Assembly (NCBI GenBank): GCA_002296285.1
Contig: DBHX01000055.1
Coordinates: 1-64,000 of the forward strand
Reading direction: 5' to 3'
From: a bacterium UBP8_UBA817
GTDB taxonomy: Bacteria; Margulisbacteria; Marinamargulisbacteria; UBA817
Length of the DNA: 64,000 bases
The notes under the pieces are model-generated. The model saw only the letters and a list, made by a program, of their open reading frames with translations. It did not search any database and was not told where the DNA came from. The position numbers and the translations under genes are program-made. This document shows, in pieces, positions 44,381 to 53,456 of the stretch (within the stretch, counting starts at the first letter, position 1; every line of letters begins with the position of its first letter).

Positions 44381-44788
44381 TTAAGTTAAACGGTGATAAT
44401 GATATTGCTGATTTTCAATCAGTGTCATGGAGTCTGTTTGGTTTGTGATTGGGTTTAGCCAATGGGCATTTTCTTGACCAATGATATGCAATAGATTTTC
44501 TGAAAATGATGCATCATTGCTGGATGCAGATTGCCAAATATTCCATAGCAATGTTTTCATTGCTTCAATTTTTAGGGTCATGGCAAAGTATGTTAATGGA
44601 AGGCGTGCTTGGTGAAATTCCATCATTCGAACGGTTGACCAACAGGTGCAGTCTTTTTCTATTTCTTGTTTATGGATCATTGAGTTTAATGTTTTTGCTG
44701 TTAATATTAAGTGAGGTGTTAACAGTGTTTTATATCCAATGAGTGTTGTTGCACCGAGTATGAAAATTGTGAGAATTATTTTTCGCAT
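44381..44788 (-). pseudogene. FG-GAP gene, N-terminal segment
   Basis: 135 codons from ATG. The hydrophobic N-terminus (MRKIILTIFILGATTLIGYK) is a signal or membrane anchor. CTCWSTVRMMEFHQARLPLT and a helical region follow. A TAA at 44381-44383 interrupts a frame that continues without further stops for 433 codons. So this is the start of the FG-GAP-repeat protein, a CRTAC/ASPIC-like architecture often found beside HTTM genes. Alternatively the two pieces are separate genes, but the odd TTG restart makes decay more likely. Confidence 0.6.
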
Positions 44789-44840
44789 GTCAATTTTTAC
44801 ATTCTTATATTGTTAAAAAAAAGTTAAGTGATCTCATTTT

Positions 44841-45713
44841 TTAGTTTAAATAGATGCTCTTTAAAAATGTATTTAGAATACTGGAGGATAAAAGAAAAAT
44901 ATAAAATAAGTAGAGAATGTAGATAAATTTTAATTTAATGTCCTCTTTTTTTATCAATACAAATCCCATGGTTAATAATGCGTAAGCAAATCCTCGAATG
45001 GGTAGAACAAAGTAAAGGCTGCCAAAGATTAATAAAAATGAATGTTGCCAAATGTATACTTTTTTTCTTTTTAAAAAGAATAACAATGCCAGTATTCCTT
45101 CAATAATGAGTGTGTACCAGGTGAGGAACTTGCTGATGGGATGTAAAATATAGGGGCCGGCATTTAGTATGACTGTTTTGGTTTCATAGGTGACTTTATT
45201 TATCAGGTATATATTTTCTGATATCACTTCTGAAAGGTTGTATTGAATGAGTGGCCCAATAAAATTAAACCGTTGATCAGTAATTAATTTGTAATAAAAG
45301 AAATCTCCGCTTAAAAAGTTGGGGTTTAATTTCTGAACGAATGCGTATGCCATGCAAAAAGCGATGAGGTATTTTGCGGATAATTTTAATGATTCATGTT
45401 GATTGGTTGTGAAAAAGCTTGTGCAAATGGCCAATAGCCAATACCCCCAAAGGTAAATGTGATTATCGATGATTTGCCAATTTTGTATGACAAATAGAAA
45501 ATAAAAAGTGGTGATCGAGATCCAGTAATATTTTGAATGTCGACTTCGTTCAAACAATATCCCAATGCTTCCCAATGTAAGTATTGGGAGATATATTATG
45601 GGGTTGCTTTCAATAATCGATTCAAAATGAAGCACGATAAAAAATATGGAGAGTAAAATTGAGAATTTTTGTGGATGAATGACTCGCAATTGTTGGGTAA
45701 TTTTTTGTATCAT
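44841..45713 (-). CDS. HTTM-like (vitamin K gamma-carboxylase-related) membrane protein
   Basis: 290 residues, about eight or nine hydrophobic helices. LSAKYLIAFCMAYAFVQKLN followed by NPNFLSGDFFYY is the pattern seen in HTTM-domain proteins, where a helix is followed by a conserved 'K.....W..G' loop. A long loop then precedes WYTLIIEGILALLFFL. HTTM proteins are related to vitamin K-dependent gamma-glutamyl carboxylases, but most bacterial members have no known activity. The start overlaps the preceding gene's stop (ATGA), so it is coupled to the anchored partner at 45710-46204. The FG-GAP gene follows on the same strand. Confidence 0.65.
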   Translation of the reverse strand: MIQKITQQLRVIHPQKFSILLSIFFIVLHFESIIESNPIIYLPILTLGSIGILFERSRHSKYYWISITTFYFLFVIQNWQIIDNHIYLWGYWLLAICTSFFTTNQHESLKLSAKYLIAFCMAYAFVQKLNPNFLSGDFFYYKLITDQRFNFIGPLIQYNLSEVISENIYLINKVTYETKTVILNAGPYILHPISKFLTWYTLIIEGILALLFFLKRKKVYIWQHSFLLIFGSLYFVLPIRGFAYALLTMGFVLIKKEDIKLKFIYILYLFYIFLLSSSILNTFLKSIYLN

Positions 45714-46204
45714 TTTAAATAATTTATTTTTCGAATTAATTTGGGTTCTAATGTAAAGGATCGTTTATTAAAAGATAAGTCAAATACCTGAATTTCGACA
45801 GAATCAAATTTGGCGATGGTATCCTGTGCCCTTAGTTTGTTATTTTTTCCAATCATCGTAACACTTTTTTTTGGGGTATTGATATTTTGATAGATCCAAA
45901 TTTTTTTCGTTAGTGTTTTTGTTAAGCTTTCGAGTGATAAATATTTGGGATAGTATTTAATTTTTTGAAACTCAACCATTTGATCTGGGCTTGGCATCGC
46001 GCATTCAAATGCCCCTCGATTTAATAAGTGTATGTGAAAGAATCGGGTATTAATTCTAGAAAACATCCCAAATCCGCCGCCTTTCCAATGATCCAAGTGA
46101 TCGACACTGGCAAGGTATATTTGACGAAGTGCGACCATATTTAATATCAGTATTGGTATAAAGGCTGGCCAAAATATTTGGAAAGTTTTAACTATTTTTT
46201 TCAT
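45710..46204 (-). CDS. Membrane-anchored partner of the HTTM protein
   Basis: 164 residues with one N-terminal membrane helix (about residues 10-30, FWPAFIPILILNMVALRQIY) and a soluble domain predicted to be outside the cytoplasm. The segment HWKGGGFGMFSRINTR resembles a motif in small proteins that accompany HTTM genes. No enzyme motif is seen. It overlaps the MetF-like gene upstream by 17 bases and the HTTM gene downstream by 4, so all three are likely one transcript. Confidence 0.6.
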   Translation of the reverse strand: MKKIVKTFQIFWPAFIPILILNMVALRQIYLASVDHLDHWKGGGFGMFSRINTRFFHIHLLNRGAFECAMPSPDQMVEFQKIKYYPKYLSLESLTKTLTKKIWIYQNINTPKKSVTMIGKNNKLRAQDTIAKFDSVEIQVFDLSFNKRSFTLEPKLIRKINYLK

Positions 46205-46937
46205 TTAAGATTAAATCTAAGTATGGTGACAATTTGCAGGTGATTGGCATAATATAATTGTGTTGATTTTTTTCTTTGCATTGTTGAATGATATCTTTTG
46301 CGATTTTGATATTATAATCCAATGATAGATTGAACTGTGGGGGAAATACAACATTATTTCTAGATGTCCAGTAATTGTATGATTTTTCAGTCAACACCGG
46401 TGAAATTCCGATGAACCATTCGCATGGATTGCACTGATCTAATAATATATTCACTAAGTTCACATCAAACAAAGGTTGAGTAAACAGTCCTTTTGCACCG
46501 GCAGCTAGTTTTTTTTGTGAATAGCTAAATTCTTCTTTAAAACTCTGACGATAGGGGTCATGACCGGCGTAAATGGATAGGTTGGTGTAGGCGGTACTTA
46601 ATTCTTTGATGACCGATATGATGTTATGTTTATATACGGGTTGCAATGGGTTGGGTGGGGGGTCCCCAGAAATGATCAATATGTTTTGAATGTTGGCCAT
46701 AAGAAGGTTTTGACACAGTTGATGAAGTTCCTCCGTAGAAAAATCACAGATGCGAATATGTGGGATGCAGTTGATATTTTCTTTTGCCAAATATTCACAA
46801 GCGGTATAACTGCGGTTATTGATTCGCAATATGTCAGGAACATTAATCCCATTGATTTGAGGGAAGGTATTCATTGCCCAATGGCTTTCATTTATTAGTT
46901 TGTTTATCTCTGTTGGGACGAGTTCTAAGAAAACCAT
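46188..46937 (-). CDS. Methylenetetrahydrofolate reductase-like protein
   Basis: 249 residues, shorter than the usual 290 or so of MetF. Family features: an N-terminal LELVPTE in place of the typical EFFPP with catalytic Glu, HIRICDFSTEELHQL, NILIISGDPP, and the substrate/FAD region YAGHDPYRQSFKEEFSYSQK followed by AAGAKGLFTQPLFD. These support a TIM-barrel flavin enzyme that could make 5-methyl-THF. The protein lacks some usual C-terminal sequence and sits with HTTM-type membrane genes rather than methionine genes, so it may be a specialised paralogue. I leave the symbol open. Confidence 0.75.
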   Translation of the reverse strand: MVFLELVPTEINKLINESHWAMNTFPQINGINVPDILRINNRSYTACEYLAKENINCIPHIRICDFSTEELHQLCQNLLMANIQNILIISGDPPPNPLQPVYKHNIISVIKELSTAYTNLSIYAGHDPYRQSFKEEFSYSQKKLAAGAKGLFTQPLFDVNLVNILLDQCNPCEWFIGISPVLTEKSYNYWTSRNNVVFPPQFNLSLDYNIKIAKDIIQQCKEKNQHNYIMPITCKLSPYLDLILNEKNS

Positions 46938-46940
46938 AGC

Positions 46941-46958
46941 CTTATTTTATCAAATAAG
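46941..46958 (-). other. Hairpin over the MetF-like gene's ribosome site
   Basis: CTTATTT-TATC-AAATAAG is a perfect 7-bp stem with a 4-base loop. On the mRNA its 3' arm contains AATAAGG, the likely ribosome site just before ATG 46937. It could limit translation or mark the end of the dxs operon. Confidence 0.35.
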
Positions 46959-47000
46959 TGGGTCATGATTAACCTTTAATTTTTAAGGGGGGGATGGATT

Positions 47001-48911
47001 TTATAACGAGGAAAGTGATCGGTTTTTTAACGTTTCTTTTAATGTTGTTTTGATTTGATCCGGGTGCAGATTAATTTCTTTGTACAAGTCATTTACTGGG
47101 CCATGGTCAATGAATCGATCAGGTATTGAAAAAGATATCCAATCTGACAGTGGTTTATTTAAATCACTAAATTCATTGAGCATGTAATTGTATACGCCAC
47201 CAATTTTTGAGCCATCTTCAATTACGGCAATTGTTTTCGCGGATTGAATTAATGGTGTTAACGTATTTTTGTCTAATGGTTTAATGAAGCGTAAATTAAC
47301 CACTGAAATTGATGCGTTGCATTCGCTTGATATTTCATTGGCGATGGTCACTGATGGCCATACAAAATTGCCCGTTGCAATAATCAGGATATCGATCTCT
47401 TCGCGTTTAGGTGGCACAATTACTTGGCATTTTCCATAGTGTATGTCAGATAGTTGCTGCCCATCTTCAATTGGAACTTCGCCTCTTGGGTATCGAATGC
47501 TTACAATTTTGTCTTCTGTTGATGCCCATTTGAGCATTTGTTTTAATTCAGTGCCGTCTTTTGGCGCACAAATCACCATGTTTGGGATCAATAGTAAGTA
47601 GCTGTAGTCAAATACGCCATGATGGGTGGGGCCATCAGCACCAACCAATCCGGCGCGATCGATTGCGAAGATCATGGGAAGTTTTTGGAGGCAGACGTCG
47701 TGAATGACTTGGTCAAATCCTCGTTGTAAAAATGTGGAGTATATTGCCAATACGGGTTTTATCCCACCTTTGGCCAACCCAGCGGCAAATGTAACCGCAT
47801 GCTCTTCTGCAATGCCAACGTCATAATATCGATCTGGAAATTGTTGTTCATATTTAACCAATCCACTGCCTTCTCTCATGGCCGGAGTTATGACATGGAT
47901 ATTGGGATTTTTCTCAGCAATTTGAATGATTTCATTTCCAAAACATTCGGTATAGGTTGGGCGTTTTACGGTTGTTTTGTCAGTGGCTGACTTTTGTGCC
48001 GATACGCCATGATATTTTACGGGATTTTTTTCTGCCACATCCATTCCTTTTCCTTTGGTGGTCATGATATGAAGCATAACGGGCCCATTATAATCTTTGG
48101 CATATTTTAATGATGCCATGACGGCGGTTAAATTGTGGCCATCAATGGGCCCCAAATATTTGAAACCAAATTCTTCAAATAATACCCCGGATGGAATATC
48201 GAGTAAGCTGCTACGAAATCGTTTGACTGTTTTTTCAATGCGTCGTTTCATTGGGGTGCCAATTTTAGGTATTCGATCAAATATGCGTTGAAATTTGTCT
48301 TTCATTTCGTCGTAGACTTTGGTGGTTCGAATGTTGGTGATATAATTGGCCATTGCGCCAACTGGTGGAGAGATGGACATGTCATTATCATTTAAAATGC
48401 AAATGAAATTCCCTTTTAATTCTTTGATATTATTCAATGCTTCGTATGCCATGCCTCCAGATAGCCCTCCATCTCCAAGAACGCAAACAACGGAGTGGTT
48501 TTCCTGTCTTGCATTTCTGGCTTGCGCAAGGCCAATGGCGGCACTTAAAGATGTCGAGGCATGTCCGGCACCAAAGGTGTCATGATCGCTTTCAGAAATT
48601 TTAGCAAAGCCAGATAATCCTTTATATTGTTTGATGGTGTACATTTGATTCAATCGTCCCGTGAGCATTTTATGCACATAGGTTTGATGGGAGGTGTCCC
48701 ATAAAAATTTGTCCGTTGGGCTATTAAAAATGGTGTGCAATGCCAATGTTATTTCAACCACTCCCAAGTTGGATGCCAAGTGCCCGCCCACGGTATTGGT
48801 GATGTCAATCAATCGTTCTCTAATTTCTTTTGTTAATTGATGCAATTCATCATAACTTAAATTTTTTAGATCATTTGGTAAGTTTAGAGAATCTAATAAT
48901 ATATGAGCCAT
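47001..48911 (-). CDS. dxs: 1-deoxy-D-xylulose-5-phosphate synthase
   Basis: First enzyme of the MEP isoprenoid pathway; condenses pyruvate and glyceraldehyde-3-phosphate using thiamine diphosphate. 636 residues, normal length. Seen: HQTYVHKMLTGR, the AGHASTSLSAAIGLA block, the ThDP/Mg motif VLGDGGLSGGMAYEALNN ... NDNDMSI, the central GPIDGHNL, and the transketolase-type DRAGLVGADGPTHHGVFD. Last gene of the minus-strand run xseA-xseB-ispA-PAP2-dxs, 12 bases after the PAP2 gene. The pathway link with ispA is direct. Confidence 0.97.
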   Translation of the reverse strand: MAHILLDSLNLPNDLKNLSYDELHQLTKEIRERLIDITNTVGGHLASNLGVVEITLALHTIFNSPTDKFLWDTSHQTYVHKMLTGRLNQMYTIKQYKGLSGFAKISESDHDTFGAGHASTSLSAAIGLAQARNARQENHSVVCVLGDGGLSGGMAYEALNNIKELKGNFICILNDNDMSISPPVGAMANYITNIRTTKVYDEMKDKFQRIFDRIPKIGTPMKRRIEKTVKRFRSSLLDIPSGVLFEEFGFKYLGPIDGHNLTAVMASLKYAKDYNGPVMLHIMTTKGKGMDVAEKNPVKYHGVSAQKSATDKTTVKRPTYTECFGNEIIQIAEKNPNIHVITPAMREGSGLVKYEQQFPDRYYDVGIAEEHAVTFAAGLAKGGIKPVLAIYSTFLQRGFDQVIHDVCLQKLPMIFAIDRAGLVGADGPTHHGVFDYSYLLLIPNMVICAPKDGTELKQMLKWASTEDKIVSIRYPRGEVPIEDGQQLSDIHYGKCQVIVPPKREEIDILIIATGNFVWPSVTIANEISSECNASISVVNLRFIKPLDKNTLTPLIQSAKTIAVIEDGSKIGGVYNYMLNEFSDLNKPLSDWISFSIPDRFIDHGPVNDLYKEINLHPDQIKTTLKETLKNRSLSSL

Positions 48912-48923
48912 GTGAGGATTATA

Positions 48924-49361
48924 CTAAAAACTAATCATATTATACATAGCTAAGGAAATAATAATGCCAATGCAAATGCCAGCAATTATTTCTGGAAATG
49001 TATGACCTGTGTGCTCGTTGAGTGTGGGTTCACCGTGACGCAATACGTTTTGGTTCAATATTTTTGCATGTTTTCCAACCGTATGACGAATACCTCTGGC
49101 ATCATAAATCACGACCAATGATAATACGACAGCCAAAAAAAAGTGTGAAGAGTTAACGCCGTTTTTTAATCCAATCGACAAGGTGATGGCTGTAATTAAT
49201 GCCGAATGAGAGGACGGCATGCCACCGGATCGAGTTAATGATACGAAATTTACTTTATTTCCTGTAAGAAGCATGATGATTAATTTAATGGCTTGTGAAA
49301 TAATCATGGCCGCAATGGATGCGATTAATGGGAAAAAATTATCTAAAATATTAATGAACAT
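48924..49361 (-). CDS. Divergent PAP2-family (DUF212) membrane protein
   Basis: 145 residues with four to five membrane helices. The phosphatase-like signatures are present: TRSGGMPSSHSALITA and YDARGIRHTVGKHAK, followed by HTFPEIIAGICIGIIIS, as in the YuiD/DUF212 group related to vanadium haloperoxidases. A phosphatase acting on prenyl phosphates would suit its place between ispA and dxs, but the substrate is not known. It overlaps ispA by 11 bases. Confidence 0.88.
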   Translation of the reverse strand: MFINILDNFFPLIASIAAMIISQAIKLIIMLLTGNKVNFVSLTRSGGMPSSHSALITAITLSIGLKNGVNSSHFFLAVVLSLVVIYDARGIRHTVGKHAKILNQNVLRHGEPTLNEHTGHTFPEIIAGICIGIIISLAMYNMISF

Positions 49362-50274
49362 TTGGAACTCCTATATCAAAAATGTAATTAAAGATGGTGC
49401 TTAATTCGGATGCCGAATAAGGCAGTGTCTGAATCAGTTCAAGGCCTTTATTTTTATGGACTAGGGCTTCTTTTTTTGCACCGTCAAGGCCCAAGAGTGA
49501 TACATATGTTAATTTATTTTGCATGGCGTCTTTTCCAGGGCTTTTTCCAAGGGCTTCTAAGCTGGAGGTTTCATCTAAAATGTCATCGATGATTTGAAAT
49601 AACAATCCAAAATGGTGCCCAATCTTTTCCATGGTTGAATGGATGGCTTTATCTTCAGAAGCGATGGTGGATACCAAGGTGAAGCAGGCTTTTAATAATG
49701 CGCCAGTTTTTAAATTGTGGATTTGTTGCAGTTGGTTGAGTGATGCTTGGGTTGAATGGTTGGATTTTAAATCAAGCACTTGGCCACCGGCCATCCCATG
49801 AATCCCACAATTTGATGAAAATGTTTTGATTCCATCAATGGTTTTTTTCTCTGATGTGTATTTTGGGAGTTCCGATGCAAGATATTCAAATACATAAGTA
49901 TTTAAAACGTCGCCGGCAAGAATGGCGATATCTTCACCAAATGCTTTGTGGCAGGTTGGTTTTCCCCGTCGAAAGTCGTCATTATCCATGGCGGGGAGAT
50001 CATCGTGTATCAATGAGTAACAATGAATGAGCTCGATGGCAATTCCAATGGGTATCCCGACGCTAATTGAGCCAGTTAAACTTTTTTCTGTAGCTAAGCA
50101 AATGAGTGGTCGAATTCGTTTCCCTGGGGCTGTAACGGAGTAATTGATGGCTTTTTCTAAGATGTTTCGTTCATCCGATAAATTAAATTCAATGGCTTTT
50201 TTTAGTGCAATTTCAAATGTCGGGAGGTAACTGTTTTGAAGCGACTCAAGATTCATTGGTTGATTTTTCTGCAT
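49351..50274 (-). CDS. ispA: Geranyl/farnesyl diphosphate synthase (IspA type)
   Basis: Trans-prenyltransferase of 307 residues. First Asp-rich motif LIHDDLPAMDNDDFRRGKPT and second motif QIIDDILDETSS are complete; GKRIRPLICLA binds the isopentenyl diphosphate. The two extra residues in the first motif (DDxxxxD) mark the bacterial FPP synthase type. It overlaps xseB by 29 bases and lies in the frequent bacterial order xseA-xseB-ispA-dxs. Likely product is farnesyl diphosphate for quinone and undecaprenyl synthesis. Confidence 0.93.
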   Translation of the reverse strand: MQKNQPMNLESLQNSYLPTFEIALKKAIEFNLSDERNILEKAINYSVTAPGKRIRPLICLATEKSLTGSISVGIPIGIAIELIHCYSLIHDDLPAMDNDDFRRGKPTCHKAFGEDIAILAGDVLNTYVFEYLASELPKYTSEKKTIDGIKTFSSNCGIHGMAGGQVLDLKSNHSTQASLNQLQQIHNLKTGALLKACFTLVSTIASEDKAIHSTMEKIGHHFGLLFQIIDDILDETSSLEALGKSPGKDAMQNKLTYVSLLGLDGAKKEALVHKNKGLELIQTLPYSASELSTIFNYIFDIGVPNVH

Positions 50275-50434
50275 GTTTAATTTTTTGTGTTAACTCTTTC
50301 ATAATGGTGTTTAATTCAGTGACTTTTTTTAAGGTGTCTTGATAAATCTCTATTTGACATTCAAAGTCTAGATCGTTTGATTTTAGGCTGTTTATGGCAT
50401 GTTCTAATTCTTCAATTTGTTGTTTTACTGACAT
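50246..50434 (-). CDS. xseB: Exodeoxyribonuclease VII small subunit
   Basis: Small helical partner of XseA in the nuclease that degrades single-stranded DNA to oligonucleotides. I chose the ATG at 50434 (MSVKQQIEELEHAINSL, 62 residues), which gives the family's usual N-terminus; a TTG at 50467 would add 11 residues. The LEHAINSLKSNDLDFECQIE stretch fits the 'LE.IV..LE.G.L.LE..L..YE.G' pattern. Overlaps xseA by 23 bases and ispA by 29. Confidence 0.88.
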   Translation of the reverse strand: MSVKQQIEELEHAINSLKSNDLDFECQIEIYQDTLKKVTELNTIMKELTQKIKHAEKSTNES

Positions 50435-51551
50435 GGTTAATGGTTGCTTTGGCCTTTCCGTTGGCAAGTCTCATAAATATAGTATCATTTTTTGCTATTT
50501 GCTGAATAGTTCTAATGGGAGATTTTTGGTTGTTTTCGCAATAAATAAACCCATTGCTTAATTTTGAAATTGGGTTTAATGCCATGATTTTTTCATGAAG
50601 ATGGTGAATCTTGGTTAATAATGCATCAAAATTGGCATTCAATGTGATTTTGGCCAACTCTGAAACGTCTGTTATTTTTGATTGCAAAGCATTGGCTTGA
50701 TCCATTAACTGATGTTGAATGTTGGTTAATTCATTATTTATGACATGAATTGGTTCCGTTGAATACTGCGCCAACCACTGAATCATGGCTGTGGGTGTTT
50801 CAAAATGTGTGTTGGCACATAAACAGGTGAGTGTGGTGTTTATGTCATGCCCAATGCCTGCAATAATGGCGGCACTTGATTGAACAATTTGGTTGGCGAA
50901 ATGGTCGTCATTAAAGCAGTCAAAATCATGTTCTGCTCCGCCACCTCGTGAAATGCAAATGACATCTGGGGATAGCGATTCCGCAATGGTTAGCGCTTGC
51001 CGTAACTCCTCAGGAGCAAGTAATCCTTGCACAGATGAAGGGATTAAAATAGATTCAAATGTATGGGGCGTTTTAGATAAAATACTCATAATATCATGGT
51101 GTGCTGCGGATTGATTGGCTGTAATGATGCAAACTTTTTCAATAATTCTTGGGATATGTTCGATTGTTTTTGTCGTTAATTTGCCATCTTTTTTAAATTG
51201 AGCCAATCGGTTGTCGAGGATTGATTTTTTTTGCCCCATTCCACCCAACTGAATCCGCACGCCTGAAAAAATCAGTTGGCCTTTATTTTTTAAAAATTTG
51301 CACTGCCCAATTATTTCGCATTTATCCCCTTTTTGTATTACGGGAATTTTTTTTAAATGTTGATTATAAATTACACATTGCAGATGCGCGCCTTCATGGC
51401 TAAGTGTTAAATAAAGATGGTCTTTGTTGTTGTAGTAGTTAAATTGAGTAATTTCTCCGGAAATGCATAGTTTATTTAATTGCAATTGATGATGCACAAT
51501 ATCTGCAAACACTTGGTTGAATTCAGAAACGGTGAATTGTAAGTGATTCAT
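50412..51551 (-). CDS. xseA: Exodeoxyribonuclease VII large subunit
   Basis: Catalytic subunit. N-terminal OB fold (FTVSEFNQVFADIVHHQLQL, LCISGEITQFNYY, HLYLTLSHEGAHLQCVIYNQ), then the nuclease core with VCIITANQSAAHHDIMSIL, ICISRGGGAEHDFDCFND and IIAGIGHDINTTLTCLCAN. I start at ATG 51551 (MNHLQFTVSEF), where family similarity begins; a GTG at 51587 would add 12 residues. At 379 residues it is somewhat short, mainly in the coiled-coil region. First gene of the xseA-to-dxs operon. Confidence 0.92.
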   Translation of the reverse strand: MNHLQFTVSEFNQVFADIVHHQLQLNKLCISGEITQFNYYNNKDHLYLTLSHEGAHLQCVIYNQHLKKIPVIQKGDKCEIIGQCKFLKNKGQLIFSGVRIQLGGMGQKKSILDNRLAQFKKDGKLTTKTIEHIPRIIEKVCIITANQSAAHHDIMSILSKTPHTFESILIPSSVQGLLAPEELRQALTIAESLSPDVICISRGGGAEHDFDCFNDDHFANQIVQSSAAIIAGIGHDINTTLTCLCANTHFETPTAMIQWLAQYSTEPIHVINNELTNIQHQLMDQANALQSKITDVSELAKITLNANFDALLTKIHHLHEKIMALNPISKLSNGFIYCENNQKSPIRTIQQIAKNDTIFMRLANGKAKATINHVSKTTN

Positions 51552-51627
51552 ATTTAAGAAATTATCAGAAATTACTGTTTTTATCACGTTTTAATGGGAT
51601 GTTTAGTGATTTGGCGTTGATGATCGG

Positions 51628-52446
51628 TTAGTTTGGGATTAATTTGTACAGGCCATGGATGGGAAGTCTCACCCATGGCGTTACCCATTGCAGGGTGGTG
51701 AGTGTTTGTTTCTTCCAATGAATTTTTTTGATATTAAGAATGAGTTGTTTGTTAATGCTTAAGGATTCATTGGTTGAAATGGTCATTCGTGATGGTTGTG
51801 ATCCCCCCGTCCATAAAGTGTCTTTATGATTTTTCTTATGAACGATTTCAGTACGGAATTGTTCGATTTGAAGTTTGACGGCATCGACTTTTTTTTGTTT
51901 TTTCAGCCAAATGGGGTCCAATACAAATGGTTTTCCAAATAATTGCCCATGAAGTTTTTCTAAAATGACATGTTCCATGTCAATGGTTAATGTTCCAATG
52001 GGGTGGCCATTTTCTGTGAATAACACTGCGTTGCCTTCAATGGATGCGATTATGGTTGTTTTTTTTGAGCTGAATTTAAACCTTTTATCGGGAGTATTGG
52101 CCGTTGTTTTTGACAATGACCAATGATCATTGGGTGAGTTTAACAACATTTCTCGAAAAATAAGCGCTTCATAAATACTTACTTGAATGCTTACTTCTTT
52201 GAGGAGTGAATGGGACAGTATTTTTCGTGGGGTTTTTTTTAATTCCAGAAAAATCTCATGGACATCGTTGATTTCTTTTCGCCATTCGTCTTGGGATATG
52301 TCATCAAAAATATCCATGGATGGGGCAATCCACCGGGCATACATTTCATCTGGGTCACTCAAATCAATAGATTCTGTGTCTTGGGAGATTGTTGGGTTAT
52401 GTATTATGTGTTGTTGAGGAATATCAAATGCTGAAAATAGTTGCAT
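51628..52446 (-). CDS. Hypothetical protein
   Basis: 272 residues, not recognised. The N-terminus is acidic (SQDTESIDLSDPDEMYARW), followed by a helical section (LKKTPRKILSHSLLKEVSIQ) and a beta-rich section (KTTIIASIEGNAVLFTENGH). The C-terminal third is basic and rich in Lys and Trp (KKIHWKKQTLTTLQWVTPWV). No signal peptide or membrane helix. It is divergent from pyrB, with about 100 bases between them, and ends about 75 bases before xseA on the same strand, so it may be cotranscribed with xseA. Confidence 0.6.
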   Translation of the reverse strand: MQLFSAFDIPQQHIIHNPTISQDTESIDLSDPDEMYARWIAPSMDIFDDISQDEWRKEINDVHEIFLELKKTPRKILSHSLLKEVSIQVSIYEALIFREMLLNSPNDHWSLSKTTANTPDKRFKFSSKKTTIIASIEGNAVLFTENGHPIGTLTIDMEHVILEKLHGQLFGKPFVLDPIWLKKQKKVDAVKLQIEQFRTEIVHKKNHKDTLWTGGSQPSRMTISTNESLSINKQLILNIKKIHWKKQTLTTLQWVTPWVRLPIHGLYKLIPN

Positions 52447-52547
52447 GATGTTTAGTTTAAATGATGGATTGAAAGGGCGCTAGTGGGTCAATTTTTTGCA
52501 CCTAAAAACTTGTTTATTTGAGTTGATTACACTAACATGAAACTTTA

Positions 52548-53456
52548 ATGAGCAAACTTTTTAACCACTGCATTGGATTGCGTTTTTTAACAAAAGAATC
52601 AGTCGTTTCCATTTTAGATGAAGCAAAAAAAATCAAATCTGGCGATGTCATTGTTGATTTGAAGAATCAATCGGTTGTTCATGTATTTTTTGAGCCATCT
52701 ACTCGAACTCGGTTATCATTTGAAATGGCGACCCAACGTTGTCATGCGTTTCCCATGATGTTGGATGTTGAGACCAGCTCATTAACCAAAGGGGAATCGT
52801 TGGTGGATATGATGCGAAACATTGAATCTCTTGGGGCTCGTGCGGTGGTTGTGAGGCATTCAAATGGGGGGATCCCATATTTTATTAGTCAACAATTAGC
52901 CATTCCTGTTATTAACGCGGGCGATGGCTATCATGAGCATCCATCTCAAGGATTATTGGATCTTTTTACGTTGCAGGAGCGTTTGGGGGATTTGTCTGGC
53001 AAACACATTTTAATTTTGGGGGATATTATGCATTCTCGGGTGGCTAAATCCAATATCTGGGGGTTGTTATCCATGGGGGCAAAAGTGAGTGTTGCGGGTC
53101 CTCCAAATTTAGTGCCTGACTGTGTGAAAAAGTGGGGGGTTGACGTTTGTTTTAATCTCGATGATTGCTTGCCCAACGTTGACGCTGTCAATGTTCTTCG
53201 GATTCAGTTTGAACGACAGCATGGCATTGCGTTGCCTTCAATCCGGGAATATCGTGAGCAGTTTGGTTTAACTCAACAGCGACAGGAATTATTAAGTGAT
53301 CATGCCATTGTGTTGCACCCAGGCCCAATTAATCGAGGCGTTGAGCTGGATTCTGATGTGGCTGATGGTAAAAAGAATGTGATTTTGGATCAAGTATCGA
53401 ATGGTGTTTTTGTTCGAATGGCGATATTATCTTTGTTAATGGATGGTGCGTCATGA
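52548..53456 (+). CDS. pyrB: Aspartate carbamoyltransferase catalytic chain
   Basis: Second step of pyrimidine synthesis: carbamoyl phosphate plus aspartate to carbamoyl aspartate. The carbamoyl-phosphate loop FFEPSTRTRLSFE is at residues 48-60, with GDGYHEHPSQGLLDLFTL, ILGDIMHSRVAKSN and HPGPINRGVE following. 302 residues, normal. No pyrI regulatory chain is seen. It overlaps the next gene (ATGA), a dihydroorotase-like protein without metal ligands, as in Pseudomonas-type ATCase complexes. First gene of an eight-gene run to dapB. Confidence 0.96.
   Translation: MSKLFNHCIGLRFLTKESVVSILDEAKKIKSGDVIVDLKNQSVVHVFFEPSTRTRLSFEMATQRCHAFPMMLDVETSSLTKGESLVDMMRNIESLGARAVVVRHSNGGIPYFISQQLAIPVINAGDGYHEHPSQGLLDLFTLQERLGDLSGKHILILGDIMHSRVAKSNIWGLLSMGAKVSVAGPPNLVPDCVKKWGVDVCFNLDDCLPNVDAVNVLRIQFERQHGIALPSIREYREQFGLTQQRQELLSDHAIVLHPGPINRGVELDSDVADGKKNVILDQVSNGVFVRMAILSLLMDGAS

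Noticed and set aside
52455..52480. GTTTAA-N14-GGGCGC upstream of pyrB as a third SigB-like promoter
   Set aside because: The -10 part differs (GGGCGC, not GGGAAT) and it is about 70 bases from the start codon; GTTTAA is common by chance here.
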